From Paenibacillus silvae (GTDB lineage: Bacteria; Bacillota; Bacilli; Paenibacillales; Paenibacillaceae), in contig NZ_BMFU01000018.1 of assembly GCF_014639235.1 (NCBI RefSeq), positions 1 through 64,000 of the forward strand: a stretch of DNA of 64,000 nt, in the 5' to 3' direction. Under the pieces are notes generated by a model that saw nothing but the letters and a program-made list of their open reading frames with translations, made no database searches and had not been told where the DNA came from. The position numbers were made by a program, and so were the translations under genes. The stretch's first letter is position 1. Every line of letters begins with the position of its first letter. Shown piece after piece: positions 8,247-17,954 of this stretch.

Positions 8247-10523
8247 TTAATGTGCTGCTGAAGTCGTTGAAACAGAAGCAACGGGCGAGTTACTGATACG
8301 TTCCGACAGGTGCTTCTCCATTTTGGCTACCTCTGTCCCGGCCAGCATCATGATCCCAATGCCGTGGTTATCATTGGTCACTGTACGCAAGTCCTGATCG
8401 TAATACTCGGCTGTAAATGCATATCTTGATCCGCTGCATACACCGTGAACATTGCCTTGACGGTCAATAGCGCTGCAAACGAGTCCCTTCCAGGCCCGCT
8501 GAGCGGCCGCGACATAGGCTGCCGGGTCCTTGAACCAGCCGAAACGCACTCCACGCGCAAAACCATAAGCAAACATGGCTGTGCAGGAAGCTTCCAGATA
8601 TGTCTGTGGATTGTTCAGCACCTGATGCCAGAGTCCACTCTCGCTCTGCAGGGCTGCATAACCTTCACATAGCTCATTGAAAAAGGCAATAAGCGCGGGA
8701 CGCTCCGGATGTTCTTCCGGCAGAGCCTCCAACACTTCTGTCAAGGAGAACAGCGTCCATCCGTTGCCGCGGCCCCAAGGAATCTGTGTTGCCTGTTCAT
8801 ATTTGAAATCATACACATGAGACATAATCTTGTATTCTGGCATGAACAGATATTTGCGGTACAGTGTAAACTGTTTCGCTGCTTCATCGAGCGCTTCGGA
8901 CTTCCCTGTCACACGGGCATACCGCACGAGGAACGGGGTACTCATATATAGATCATCTGCCCACATGGTGTTCTCCGCATATTCTCCGGCACATATACGA
9001 TAGAATGCCCCATCTGGTCTGCGCTCCAGGCGGGAAAGCATGAAATCTGCGATGCGATCAGCAATCGGCAGGAAGGTTGGTTCCTTGCATTCGGTATATG
9101 ACTCCAGCATCGCCGAGCCAAAGGAACCGCAGTTGTCCAGCATCTTCAGCATAATCAGCTGCTGATTGATTGCCGGGAATCCGTATTGCTCACGATCCCA
9201 CAGCGAATATTCATACATCTGCGTGCAAGCCTGCACATGCTCAGCTGCATAACGTGTAATATCCGGTCTTTGCAGGTAACGTCCAGCTTGCAGCAATCCG
9301 TAAACGGTAACACCCAGCGGATAATCCCAGCGACCATAGTTGGTCACACTGCCCACTGTCCATTTGTTGCTCAGCATCGCATTCTCATAGTAAGGTCGAA
9401 TGAAGGCATCTGGCCGATCCAGCCGCCAGTATGTCCGTTCTGCTCCTTGCTTCGCTGCACTTGTCTGGTACACACGATCCATGCGCATTAAATCCGCAAG
9501 CTCGGGTTCCGCACCAGCCTCAAATGGGCCAGCATAGAGCCAGCTATCGCCCGACGTTCCCTGCACTCGGTGCGGAAGCTTGAGCTGAAGCAATTCTGTC
9601 CCGGCGAATGCCTCCAGTTTAAATCCCCATGAGTCAGAGCCTGTTTGGCATTCACTGCGAATAAGAAGATCACTCTGGCCAAATGGGGCTATTACTTCCA
9701 CTTCAAATGGTCCCGCTTCGTTGATTTCTGCAACGGATTGACCATCAAGCCATATGCGCATAGAACCTTGAGATTGTCCGGTTAACCGAACCGGACGTCC
9801 AGTTGCATCGCGATTGTCCAGATGTGTCCATGCATAAGCATGTCTTCCAGGGAGCAGCCCATAGATTCGTTCCAGAGCAGGTTTATTCTGCTCGGAAGCA
9901 GACCACTGAACCTCTGGCAGCCATTTCAAATCATTCTCTTCCTGGCCTGCGAGCAGGTTCGGCTGCGTACATGCGGATGACACAGGCTCGGAGATCACCC
10001 AGCCCGCATGCCCTGAACGCTCCTGAAAAGGCGCCAGCACATTCAAAATCCGCACTTTGCCTTCATCAGAGCCGAACTGGCAGCCAAAACCTGCAGGTGT
10101 ATTTTTCATCTCCAGCCATACCGTATTCCAGCCAGGCTGAATGTCGATTCCCAACTTCACCGTTGCATCTGGTGTAATCTCATCGATAACCGTAGAACGG
10201 TAGATTAACTCATTGTTGAAATGGAAGCGTACCGGCCCATAGCAACGTACCAGCACATCCAGATTACGGTTCTCATCCCCCCAGACCAGTGCAGCGGCGT
10301 AGGAGATGTGATCCTTGGGCGCATCAGGAAAGCGTTTACTCATGTTCAGATCATAAAGCCCTTTGTCATTTTGCAAAATGCCCGACTGCTGAAACACGCG
10401 GTATACAAAATCAGCCTGTGCGTTTGCACCGATATATCTCTCTGCAAGCACCTTCAAAACCTGGTCCTGTTCTTCTCCGAATCGATAATACATGCTCTGC
10501 GGTTCACTGAAATATGTTGTCAT
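8247..10523 (-). CDS. GH88/GH105-type unsaturated rhamnogalacturonyl hydrolase with N-terminal extension
   Basis: About 758 residues. The C-terminal half (about residues 380-740) matches the (alpha/alpha)6-barrel of GH105 enzymes such as YteR/YesR. Seen there are the MWADDLYMSTPF motif around residue 520, with the catalytic Asp region, and IPWGRGNGWTLFSL near 583. Such enzymes remove the terminal unsaturated galacturonic acid from rhamnogalacturonan fragments made by lyases. The first 370 residues are an extra beta-rich region that I do not recognise. There is no signal peptide, so the enzyme is probably cytoplasmic and acts on imported oligosaccharides. The ATG at 10521-10523 (MTTYFSEP) with GAGAGGGA upstream is preferred over a TTG 45 bases earlier. 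Confidence 0.85.
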   Translation of the reverse strand: MTTYFSEPQSMYYRFGEEQDQVLKVLAERYIGANAQADFVYRVFQQSGILQNDKGLYDLNMSKRFPDAPKDHISYAAALVWGDENRNLDVLVRCYGPVRFHFNNELIYRSTVIDEITPDATVKLGIDIQPGWNTVWLEMKNTPAGFGCQFGSDEGKVRILNVLAPFQERSGHAGWVISEPVSSACTQPNLLAGQEENDLKWLPEVQWSASEQNKPALERIYGLLPGRHAYAWTHLDNRDATGRPVRLTGQSQGSMRIWLDGQSVAEINEAGPFEVEVIAPFGQSDLLIRSECQTGSDSWGFKLEAFAGTELLQLKLPHRVQGTSGDSWLYAGPFEAGAEPELADLMRMDRVYQTSAAKQGAERTYWRLDRPDAFIRPYYENAMLSNKWTVGSVTNYGRWDYPLGVTVYGLLQAGRYLQRPDITRYAAEHVQACTQMYEYSLWDREQYGFPAINQQLIMLKMLDNCGSFGSAMLESYTECKEPTFLPIADRIADFMLSRLERRPDGAFYRICAGEYAENTMWADDLYMSTPFLVRYARVTGKSEALDEAAKQFTLYRKYLFMPEYKIMSHVYDFKYEQATQIPWGRGNGWTLFSLTEVLEALPEEHPERPALIAFFNELCEGYAALQSESGLWHQVLNNPQTYLEASCTAMFAYGFARGVRFGWFKDPAAYVAAAQRAWKGLVCSAIDRQGNVHGVCSGSRYAFTAEYYDQDLRTVTNDNHGIGIMMLAGTEVAKMEKHLSERISNSPVASVSTTSAAH

Positions 10524-10737
10524 GAATGCCACATCCCTCTCATGTTGGAATACAATTTTGATTTTCAAATCACGCCTGTATGCAGGACGACAATCTATTT
10601 TCTCAATAAGTAGATATAGCGCTTAACCTCCGTAGAACTTTCCCTTGGACGGGAAGGCAGTCGCTTTACTTTTAATGAACACCTCTGAATGAATATCCTT
10701 AGTATAACTGACATGGCTCATGGTGGCTACAGATTTT

Positions 10738-10751
10738 TGTTTGCGCTTACA
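10738..10751 (-). promoter_or_regulatory. cre-like site upstream of the GH105 gene
   Basis: On the minus strand TGTAAGCGCAAACA fits the relaxed CcpA consensus TGNAARCGNWWNCA fully. It lies about 215 bases before the hydrolase start. A TATACT -10 candidate sits about 35 bases further downstream, so the cre would overlap or flank the promoter. The rest of the 365-base gap (10524-10888) shows no gene. Confidence 0.55.
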
Positions 10752-10888
10752 CTGCAATCTGTCATTTACCTAACCGTTACAAGATTATAGTCATAACCTT
10801 ACAATATTTGTTTAATCATTTCTGGAAACATGACCGATAAATATATCATATAACACCAGATTATCCCATCTCATTTTGGAAGGACAGA

Positions 10889-11722
10889 TTGATATTGAAT
10901 ACACTTGAAGCTCTGGTCCACGCAATGCCGTTTGTCAGTCAAATGTTCCGTGATGATATCTCCATCTCTATTAATGATCATGAAAAGGTATTATATTTCT
11001 CCGAAGCCCAAAGTCTGGATATCGGTGTAAAAGCCGGAGACGAGCTGCATGATGACTATAAGGATTTCAAGATGCTGACGAACAAGGACTCGCGTACCAT
11101 CGTGCGCATGCCGGGTGACCTCCAGGGCAGACCCTTTGATTCGATCCTTATTCCTGTGAAGCAGAACGGGCAAGTTGTCGGTATTCTCGGGGTTAACTAC
11201 GCTCTTGATAACCACCTGAAGCTGGAAAATTTGATTAGCGAAAATGAAACAACCATCAATGCTCTCGTTGGCGGCATTCAACAAATCGCAGCTCATTCAG
11301 AGCAGCTGTCGGCAACCTCGGAGGAAATTTTGCGAAATTCGAAGAAGGCTTCCGAGAACTCCGTGAACGTCACCAAAGTAACCAATGTCATTCGTGAGGT
11401 ATCCGAGCAGACCAATCTGCTTGGCTTGAATGCCATGATCGAGGCCGCTCGTGTCGGGGAGCAGGGAGCCGGATTCGGCATAGTTGCCAGTGAAGTTCGC
11501 AAGCTCTCGGACCATACGAAGCAAGCTGCGTCAGATATCGAAACCTCGCTGGGAAGCGTGCAGGATTCCATGAAACATATGGAGCAGGAGATTGCACAAA
11601 TATCAACAGCCACGGTGGATCAGGCCAAGCTTGTAACCGAATTCATGCAGAGTATAGAACAATTGGGCGAGACCAGTGCCAGCCTGAAAACCTTTGTGCA
11701 GCAAATGCTGGCACTCGAGTAA
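10889..11722 (+). CDS. Soluble methyl-accepting chemotaxis-like protein (YfmS-like)
   Basis: A 277-residue protein with no membrane segment. Residues 1-110 form a PAS/Cache-like sensor region (ILIPVKQNGQVVGILGVNYAL). The rest is a shortened chemoreceptor signalling domain, with the CheA/CheW-contact hairpin visible as REVSEQTNLLGLNAMIEAAR followed by GEQGAGFGIVASEVRKLSDH. It should signal from the cytoplasm to the chemotaxis kinase, as the short soluble receptor YfmS does in B. subtilis; the signal is unknown. The start is TTG at 10889, with GGAAGG 5 bases upstream; a second TTG at 10895 is also possible. It stands alone, followed by a strong terminator. Confidence 0.8.
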   Translation: MILNTLEALVHAMPFVSQMFRDDISISINDHEKVLYFSEAQSLDIGVKAGDELHDDYKDFKMLTNKDSRTIVRMPGDLQGRPFDSILIPVKQNGQVVGILGVNYALDNHLKLENLISENETTINALVGGIQQIAAHSEQLSATSEEILRNSKKASENSVNVTKVTNVIREVSEQTNLLGLNAMIEAARVGEQGAGFGIVASEVRKLSDHTKQAASDIETSLGSVQDSMKHMEQEIAQISTATVDQAKLVTEFMQSIEQLGETSASLKTFVQQMLALE

Positions 11723-11791
11723 TCCTGTTTAATTCAGAACTTTCATACTAGCCATCACGATATACATAACATATGAATTCAATACAAAATG

Positions 11792-11841
11792 AAAAAACCT
11801 CTGTTCGTTTTCTCTGGCAAGAAAATGAACAGAGGTTTCTT
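11792..11841. terminator. Bidirectional terminator
   Basis: A 19-base stem (11795-11813 with 11820-11838, one wobble pair) has a short loop, A-rich flank on the left and T-rich flank on the right. It can serve the chemoreceptor-like gene on the plus strand and the converging phosphatase-family gene on the minus strand. Confidence 0.85.
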
Positions 11842-11909
11842 ATGTTGAAGCAAAATTAGCAGCTCTCAAGTCAGCATGTCAGAATGAGAACTTTGTCCAG
11901 GTAGGAACA

Positions 11910-12728
11910 TCAGATTTCAACTGCAACCCCAAAGTGATCCGACACGACAGGGCCGTTCTTGCCATCAAGCACCACTGTGGAGGATTGAGCCTGTATCGGA
12001 CGATTCGAAAAAATATAATCAATCCGCAGCGGACGCTCATTGTTGGCCCATCCGGCAATCGCTTTGACAACGGTGGCTCCATCATCCTTTTGCTTCGCTG
12101 TCGTATACAGATCATTCCACCCATGCTGCATCATGTAGTCATATCCCTCTCCGCGAATCTCCGCCACGTTGTTAAAATCGCCCATCAGATATAGGGGCTG
12201 ATGCATGTAAGGTGCAAGCTTGCTCTCCGTCAAATCCCACTGGCCCTTAAAAGGTTCCTGCGCATCGTCCCACCAATTGAAATGTCCATTAACAAACCAT
12301 GCCGCTTCTCCGTGTACATTCGTCTCTATGCCTACGATTTTGCGTGTGCGGTAATTGTTGTAGTCCCGAATGTGGGATACATACTCCCCAAACGAATGTG
12401 TAATTGGCGTCCGGCTTAGAATCGCCAGTCCTTCATCATAAGTTCGAAACCCGATGTGGGTTGGAACCCAGGTCCAATAATACGTCTCTGTCAACTGCTG
12501 CAGCAGGACATGGGCATAGTTATCTTTTTTAATCACAGCGTGCGCATCAGTGGGTACATACGTCTTTAACGCTTCTTCAGGCAACGCACTCTCCTCAAGG
12601 GGCTGGTTAACCTCCTGCATGGAAATAACGTCGAACTGATGCTTATTGATAAAGTCAGCCAACTGGCTGATTTTGTTCCGTTGCTCTTCTTCTGCCCAGG
12701 CATGGACATTTAATGTAAGAATCTTCAC
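11910..12728 (-). CDS. Endonuclease/exonuclease/phosphatase family protein
   Basis: About 272 residues with the DNase I-like metal-dependent fold. Visible motifs are ISMQEVNQP (metal-binding Glu), NGHFNWWDD, LMGDFNN and the C-terminal SDHFGVAVEI with the catalytic His. Family members cleave phosphodiester or phosphate-ester bonds in nucleic acids, inositol lipids or sphingomyelin; the substrate here cannot be decided. The start is GTG at 12728 (MKILTLNVHAW), with AGGAG 9 bases upstream. A frame extending to 12827 would add 33 residues unlike the family. No signal peptide is visible from the chosen start. Confidence 0.85.
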   Translation of the reverse strand: MKILTLNVHAWAEEEQRNKISQLADFINKHQFDVISMQEVNQPLEESALPEEALKTYVPTDAHAVIKKDNYAHVLLQQLTETYYWTWVPTHIGFRTYDEGLAILSRTPITHSFGEYVSHIRDYNNYRTRKIVGIETNVHGEAAWFVNGHFNWWDDAQEPFKGQWDLTESKLAPYMHQPLYLMGDFNNVAEIRGEGYDYMMQHGWNDLYTTAKQKDDGATVVKAIAGWANNERPLRIDYIFSNRPIQAQSSTVVLDGKNGPVVSDHFGVAVEI

Positions 12729-12955
12729 GATGTCTCTCTCCTGCTCTAAAATAATCTGACCACAACTTCTGGCCGCCTTGCTCTCTGCATTGCTCTTAAA
12801 AGGAATACATATGATAAGCATACACAATATGAACTATTCCTGCATATCTGCACGAACAGCTCTGGAACTGATATGATAGAATCATTGATACTCTAGGTAT
12901 GGACGTGGCACACGTCACCTTTAGTTAACCCATGTTTACCCCAGGAGATGGAATG

Positions 12956-14797
12956 ATGAATATACCTGACGAATGGAAAATGGATGATGCGCAGTGGCAG
13001 GCATTGATTTTTAAGGTGGCGGAGCTTTATAACAACCTGACGATCATGCGCGGATTCCAATATTATAAACAGAAACGTGTTGGACCATTACTCTTCAGTC
13101 ACCGCCAGACAAGGCATCATAATAATGCGGCAATCTACGATCATACTCAGAATTTCACTCGGGATCTTACTCAGGCAGAATCTAACGAATCCGGGACGAT
13201 TACAGCCGAGGTACAGGGAACGGAAGCTTATACGGTTGTGCTGTACATAGAAGCCTTGTCGACCAGCCGCTGCACCTGTCCTGTTAACACGCCATGCAAA
13301 CATATGGCTGCCGTATTGATGAGTTATGCCGAGCAGCAGGGGCGCCCTGTCCCTGCACTTGTGAATGCACATGCAACTACCTCCTTGAAGCAAGCTGCCA
13401 AATCCGTGGTCACTGCGTCCTCCGGGAGAGCATACAGCTTTGACAGTACCTCGGATCACGGGCAGTCCTTCGAAGACAAGAACGCTGTGGACGGACGCCA
13501 GTACAGCGAGATCAGGGAGCAAGCAGCAGCACTGGCCGGCATGAGCATACCGGAATGGCATGAGCTGTTTCGTGACAGCCTCCGGCGGCTGGGAACAGGT
13601 ACAGCAACTACAGCTTACATTCAGGAGGCTTCCGATGAGCTGTATGCCATCAAGCCCAAGCTACCCGCCGCCATGGAGCAGCTGTTTGAGCTGCATGTGC
13701 TGCTCTACCTTATGCGGTACTGCATCCCGCCTGCACGTAATTCCATCACAAATACACCTGTGTATTTAAGTTACCCGGCCCAGCTGGCCGTGGATGCACT
13801 CCAGAAGAGACTTGAAGCCCTGCTGCTCCAGCCGCTTGACTGTTCTGGTCTTCAGGGTGTGACACTTGAGCAGTTCTGGGCAAGGCTGGTCGAGACCGCA
13901 GGTTATTTACGCACAGAAATGTTAACCGAGACGGCAAACATGATGTTTTTTACGCCAGTATACACCAAGCTATGGCTGAACTGGATTGTAACACAACCTC
14001 AGGGAAATTCAGATCTGCTGGAGACAGAACTGGCTACCCTGGACAGCATTGAGCAGGATGCTGTACAGCAAGCAAAGGAGCAGGAGCTTAACGGGCAGAG
14101 ACAAGTCAAAAAAGTTATTCTTCCACTGCCGCTTGTTCTGGCTCAAGGCTGGATGCACTACCACCTGAAGCAGGATACAGCTGCATGGCAAAAGCTTGTC
14201 CATGGCAGCACTGCGTACGGTATTCCTCCTGAGCAGCTGCTATATTTCCTGCATACACTGGTCGATGCAGCTGAATGGACACGTCTAGCCGAATGGCTGG
14301 TGCAGCTAGGCCCTATGCTGACCAATCGGCGCAACACGCCGTTACAGGACTACATGCAGCTGTGGGATTTAACCATCCAGCATGTGCCGGAAGCAGAGCA
14401 TCGCATGTGGGACACGCTTGTCAGCATGCTCCCTCACTCTCGACCTGCCTACGAAGAGGCGATGCATTCGCGCGGACAGTGGCGCAGGTGGATTGATTTT
14501 CAGCTGAGTACAGGTACGGAGCCGCTTGAATTCCGCGTTGCTGTACTGCAGCCGATCGAGAAGGAAGCACCTGAATTGCTGCTTCCGTTCTATCATCAGG
14601 CGGTGGAGCGATATGTTGGACATAAAAACAGGGATGGTTACAAAGCCGCAGTCAAGCTGCTGAAACGACTGTCCAAGATCTATAAAAAATTGAAGCATGA
14701 TGAGCAGTGGGAGCACTTCATCACTACCCTCGCTGTCCGCAACAGCCGGTTACGCGCCCTGCAGGAGGAGCTTCGGAAAGGTAAGCTGATTCCATGA
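12956..14797 (+). CDS. SWIM zinc-finger protein
   Basis: About 613 residues. A SWIM zinc finger, C-x-C-x(n)-C-x-H, is visible as CTCPVNTPCKH at about residues 105-116. The remaining 450 residues are helix-rich with no enzymatic motif that I can name. SWIM domains bind DNA or protein, and this architecture is commonly found directly before an SNF2 helicase gene. Here the stop overlaps the helicase start as ATGA (14794-14797), so the two are translationally coupled and probably act together on DNA or on DNA-protein complexes. Of two adjacent ATG codons, the one at 12956 is 8 bases from AGGAG and is preferred; an upstream ATG at 12932 lacks a site. Confidence 0.85.
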   Translation: MNIPDEWKMDDAQWQALIFKVAELYNNLTIMRGFQYYKQKRVGPLLFSHRQTRHHNNAAIYDHTQNFTRDLTQAESNESGTITAEVQGTEAYTVVLYIEALSTSRCTCPVNTPCKHMAAVLMSYAEQQGRPVPALVNAHATTSLKQAAKSVVTASSGRAYSFDSTSDHGQSFEDKNAVDGRQYSEIREQAAALAGMSIPEWHELFRDSLRRLGTGTATTAYIQEASDELYAIKPKLPAAMEQLFELHVLLYLMRYCIPPARNSITNTPVYLSYPAQLAVDALQKRLEALLLQPLDCSGLQGVTLEQFWARLVETAGYLRTEMLTETANMMFFTPVYTKLWLNWIVTQPQGNSDLLETELATLDSIEQDAVQQAKEQELNGQRQVKKVILPLPLVLAQGWMHYHLKQDTAAWQKLVHGSTAYGIPPEQLLYFLHTLVDAAEWTRLAEWLVQLGPMLTNRRNTPLQDYMQLWDLTIQHVPEAEHRMWDTLVSMLPHSRPAYEEAMHSRGQWRRWIDFQLSTGTEPLEFRVAVLQPIEKEAPELLLPFYHQAVERYVGHKNRDGYKAAVKLLKRLSKIYKKLKHDEQWEHFITTLAVRNSRLRALQEELRKGKLIP

Positions 14798-17700
14798 GTC
14801 TATTACATCCTTATACAGAAACAATCGAGGTACATGTTGCGTTGACCGGATATGGCGACGCCTTGTTCTATGGTGCCCTGAATACACATCACTTTGTCTC
14901 TGGTCAGTCGCTGAAGCAGCGTCTCTTCGCCTGGCATGTTCCGTCCTTCTACGGTACGGAGCTGGAAATTCGCCAGGTTGAAGAAGTGGAGCTGGTCGTA
15001 CTGCCCGCCGAAGAAGTCCTTCCGTTCTTCGCTTCAATGAACACCCTGACTCATATCGAGTGGAAATGGGACGAGCAGGCAGCGTATCTCATTCAGCTGT
15101 CACCCATGCTTGCTTCCTCTATCGAGAACCGCAAATATGTTCCCAGCTTCGAGGCCTACCGCGCTGGTCAGCTGCAATGGAGCTGGGACTCTGACAGTCT
15201 GAAAAAACAGGACCTCGCCGCACTGCATGAAGCGTTCCGGCATACGGACGAGAGCTATGCCGAAGGGCTCGGCGCTGCCTACTCTGCCGCTGTATTCCAG
15301 CAATGGTACAGCACCGAAGAAGCAGCCGCCGATCTGCGGCGCGAGTTCCCGCAGCTCTTTCCCGAGCGCGGGATGATTCCGCGCACGGCTGGTCTTGATG
15401 CCCGGTCATGGCTGGTGTCCATCGGCTGGAAGGCCGATGCCGCACCATTCCGGCCGATGCTGCAGCTGCAGGAGCCAGATGAGGACGACTTTTCATGGCG
15501 ACTTCGGCTGGTATTGCAGAACAAGCTGGACGCTGCTGTTCTCGTGCCTGTTATGCTTGATTCACACGGACGACTGGAGGGCGAGTGGCCTGAAGCGTGG
15601 ACGCCATTCATTCTGGATCGTGCAGCGGGCTGGCTGGAGCAATTGCGCGCTCAGCTGCCGCGTCTTGGAAGCTCCATCAGCGGCAGACGTGATGTGCTGG
15701 GTGATCCGCTGGATGACATGCAGGCCTGGCAGTTCCTGACTCAGGAGAGCGGCCGCTTGCTGGCAGCAGGCTGGCAAGTGCTTCTGCCAGGCTGGTGGGA
15801 AGCAGCCCGCAAGAAAAAACCTAAGCTGCGTGCCAAGGTGAAACCGGAAGAAGGCAGCGAGCGTGGACAGTCCTTCTTCGGACTGGACTCTATTATTCAT
15901 TTTGACTGGCGCATCGCAATTGGAGATACCGATCTTAGTGAAGAGGAATTTGCGGACCTGGTGGCCCGTAACGAGCGACTGGTTCGCTTTCGCGGCGAAT
16001 GGATACCGCTCGATCCCGATCTGCTGGAACAGATCAAACGAGCAATGGGCGGTGTGGATCGGGAGCAGGGGCTCTCGTTTCAAGATATTCTGCACCTGCA
16101 CCTGCTTCACAATGAGCAGCGGGAATATGCCAAGCAGAAGTGGAGAGAAGGTCAGCAGACCGAAGAAGAGCAGCCGCAAGCTCAGGCCAGCGAGAGTATC
16201 CGGCTTGAAGTGGAGTTAAACGAGCATCTGAATCGGGTCATTGCCCAGCTCGGAGGCGGCCAAGGTGGCGCTCCCTCTCTTCCTGTTCCGGGAGGACTTC
16301 ATGCAGAGCTGCGTTCCTATCAGAAGGAGGGCTTTGCCTGGCTTGGCTTTCTGCGCAGATTTGGTCTGGGTGCTTGTCTTGCTGACGATATGGGACTTGG
16401 TAAAACCATTCAGTTTATTACGTATTTACTGCACATCAAAGAGCATGAGCCACGTTTGCCTGGACAAGCCCCGGCACTTCTCATCTGCCCCACCTCTGTG
16501 CTGGGTAACTGGCAGAAGGAGATCAGCCGCTTCGCTCCATCCATTCGGGTGAGCCTGCATTATGGCGCGCGGCGGTTAAGCGGGGAGGAATTTCAGGAGC
16601 AGACTGAGCAGTCGGATATTATAATCACCTCATATGCCACAGCCACACTGGATCAGGAGCTGCTCGAAAGCTACACCTGGTCTGCGATCTGTCTGGATGA
16701 AGCGCAGAATATCAAAAACGCGCAGACCAAACAATCCATGGCCGTGCGCAGCTTCCCGGCGAAACACCGCATCGCGCTCACGGGTACGCCGATTGAGAAC
16801 CGGTTAGCCGAGCTGTGGTCCATCTATGACTTCATCAATCCAGGGTATCTCGGCAGCGCTCGCGCGTTCCAGACTCGCTTCATCAGTGCCATTGAGAAGG
16901 ATAAGGATGAGCAGCGCATGCAGGATCTGCAGCAGCTCGTGAAACCCTTCATGCTTCGCCGAAAGAAAAAGGACCCGAATATCCAGCTTGATCTGCCGGA
17001 TAAAAATGAAATGAAAACCTATATTCACCTCACAGGTGAACAAAGCGCATTATATGATCAAACCGTTCAGGCACTGATGGATAAAATGAAGGAACTTGAA
17101 GGTATCAAGCGGAAAGGCGCGATTCTATCCGCCTTAACCCAGTTGAAGCAGCTGTGTGACCATCCGCTGCTGCTGACCAAGGAGACGCTGCCGGAGGAAC
17201 TTGCAGATGAGGGCTCGGCTGGCTCGGCTTATGACGTATACAGCCCGCAGGATATGGCGATGCTGATCAGCCGTTCTGCCAAGCTGGAGCGCTTGATGGA
17301 GCTTGTCCGCGAGCTGCGTGATGAGGGCGAGCGCTGCCTTATTTTCACCCAGTACATCGGTATGGGGCAGATGCTTCAGCAAGTGCTGCGGCAGGAACTG
17401 CAGGAGCCTGTATTGTATCTGCATGGAGGCACATCGAAGACCGCACGGGACCGTATGATTGAGGAATTCCAGTCTCGCAGTCTGCCTGCGGACAAACAGC
17501 CCTCGGTCTTCATTCTGTCGATTAAAGCTGGCGGTGTGGGGCTGAATCTGACGGCGGCCAATCACGTCTTCCACTTCGACCGCTGGTGGAATCCTGCGGT
17601 AGAGAATCAGGCGACAGACCGGGCTTATCGGATGGGCCAGACCAAGGATGTGCAGGTGCACAAGTTCATCTCTCTCGGTACACTGGAAGAACGAATCGAC

Positions 17701-17826
17701 GAGATGCTGGAGAGCAAGCAGCAGCTAAGCGATAACATCATTACCAGTTCCGAGAACTGGATTACAGAGCTGTCTACGGATGAGCTGAAGGATCTGTTCA
17801 CCCGGCGCAGAGACTGGTCTGGTTAA
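14794..17826 (+). CDS. SNF2-family DEAD/DEAH-box ATPase (helicase-like)
   Basis: A 1010-residue SWI2/SNF2 ATPase. The N-terminal 480 residues are the variable region found in the bacterial SNF2 subfamily. The first RecA lobe has Walker A DDMGLGKTIQ near residue 530, motif Ia (LLICPTSVLGNWQKE), the DEAQ Walker B near 635, and the motif III region LTGTPIENRLAELWSI. The second lobe shows LSIKAGGVGLNLTAANHVFH and the arginine-finger motif DRAYRMGQ near 941. These enzymes translocate on duplex DNA to move or strip bound proteins rather than unwind strands. The gene is coupled to the SWIM protein. Related SNF2 proteins occur both in housekeeping and in phage-defence roles, and the sequence alone does not decide. 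Confidence 0.93.
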   Translation: MSLLHPYTETIEVHVALTGYGDALFYGALNTHHFVSGQSLKQRLFAWHVPSFYGTELEIRQVEEVELVVLPAEEVLPFFASMNTLTHIEWKWDEQAAYLIQLSPMLASSIENRKYVPSFEAYRAGQLQWSWDSDSLKKQDLAALHEAFRHTDESYAEGLGAAYSAAVFQQWYSTEEAAADLRREFPQLFPERGMIPRTAGLDARSWLVSIGWKADAAPFRPMLQLQEPDEDDFSWRLRLVLQNKLDAAVLVPVMLDSHGRLEGEWPEAWTPFILDRAAGWLEQLRAQLPRLGSSISGRRDVLGDPLDDMQAWQFLTQESGRLLAAGWQVLLPGWWEAARKKKPKLRAKVKPEEGSERGQSFFGLDSIIHFDWRIAIGDTDLSEEEFADLVARNERLVRFRGEWIPLDPDLLEQIKRAMGGVDREQGLSFQDILHLHLLHNEQREYAKQKWREGQQTEEEQPQAQASESIRLEVELNEHLNRVIAQLGGGQGGAPSLPVPGGLHAELRSYQKEGFAWLGFLRRFGLGACLADDMGLGKTIQFITYLLHIKEHEPRLPGQAPALLICPTSVLGNWQKEISRFAPSIRVSLHYGARRLSGEEFQEQTEQSDIIITSYATATLDQELLESYTWSAICLDEAQNIKNAQTKQSMAVRSFPAKHRIALTGTPIENRLAELWSIYDFINPGYLGSARAFQTRFISAIEKDKDEQRMQDLQQLVKPFMLRRKKKDPNIQLDLPDKNEMKTYIHLTGEQSALYDQTVQALMDKMKELEGIKRKGAILSALTQLKQLCDHPLLLTKETLPEELADEGSAGSAYDVYSPQDMAMLISRSAKLERLMELVRELRDEGERCLIFTQYIGMGQMLQQVLRQELQEPVLYLHGGTSKTARDRMIEEFQSRSLPADKQPSVFILSIKAGGVGLNLTAANHVFHFDRWWNPAVENQATDRAYRMGQTKDVQVHKFISLGTLEERIDEMLESKQQLSDNIITSSENWITELSTDELKDLFTRRRDWSG

Positions 17827-17844
17827 ATTTTATTCTTTAAAAAA

Positions 17845-17886
17845 AAGAGCGAAGCTTGGGAAGGTTAGTCCCGGCTTCGCTCTTCT
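17845..17886 (-). terminator. Terminator, best oriented for the minus-strand gene
   Basis: The inverted repeat AAGAGCGAAGC/GCTTCGCTCTT (17845-17855, 17874-17884) is followed on the minus strand by a long T run. It terminates the small secreted-protein gene and, with a weaker tail, may also end the SNF2 gene. Confidence 0.8.
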
Positions 17887-17954
17887 CATTTCATGCCGTT
17901 ATGTTATGAATCTGTAAACGATCAGGCAACCTCGAAAGGCAGCGCAGCAATCGC

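Noticed and set aside
4796..10523. Truncated ABC operon lacking its ATPase
   Set aside because: CUT1 sugar importers of Bacillales normally share a distant MsmX-type ATPase, so absence is expected and not a defect.
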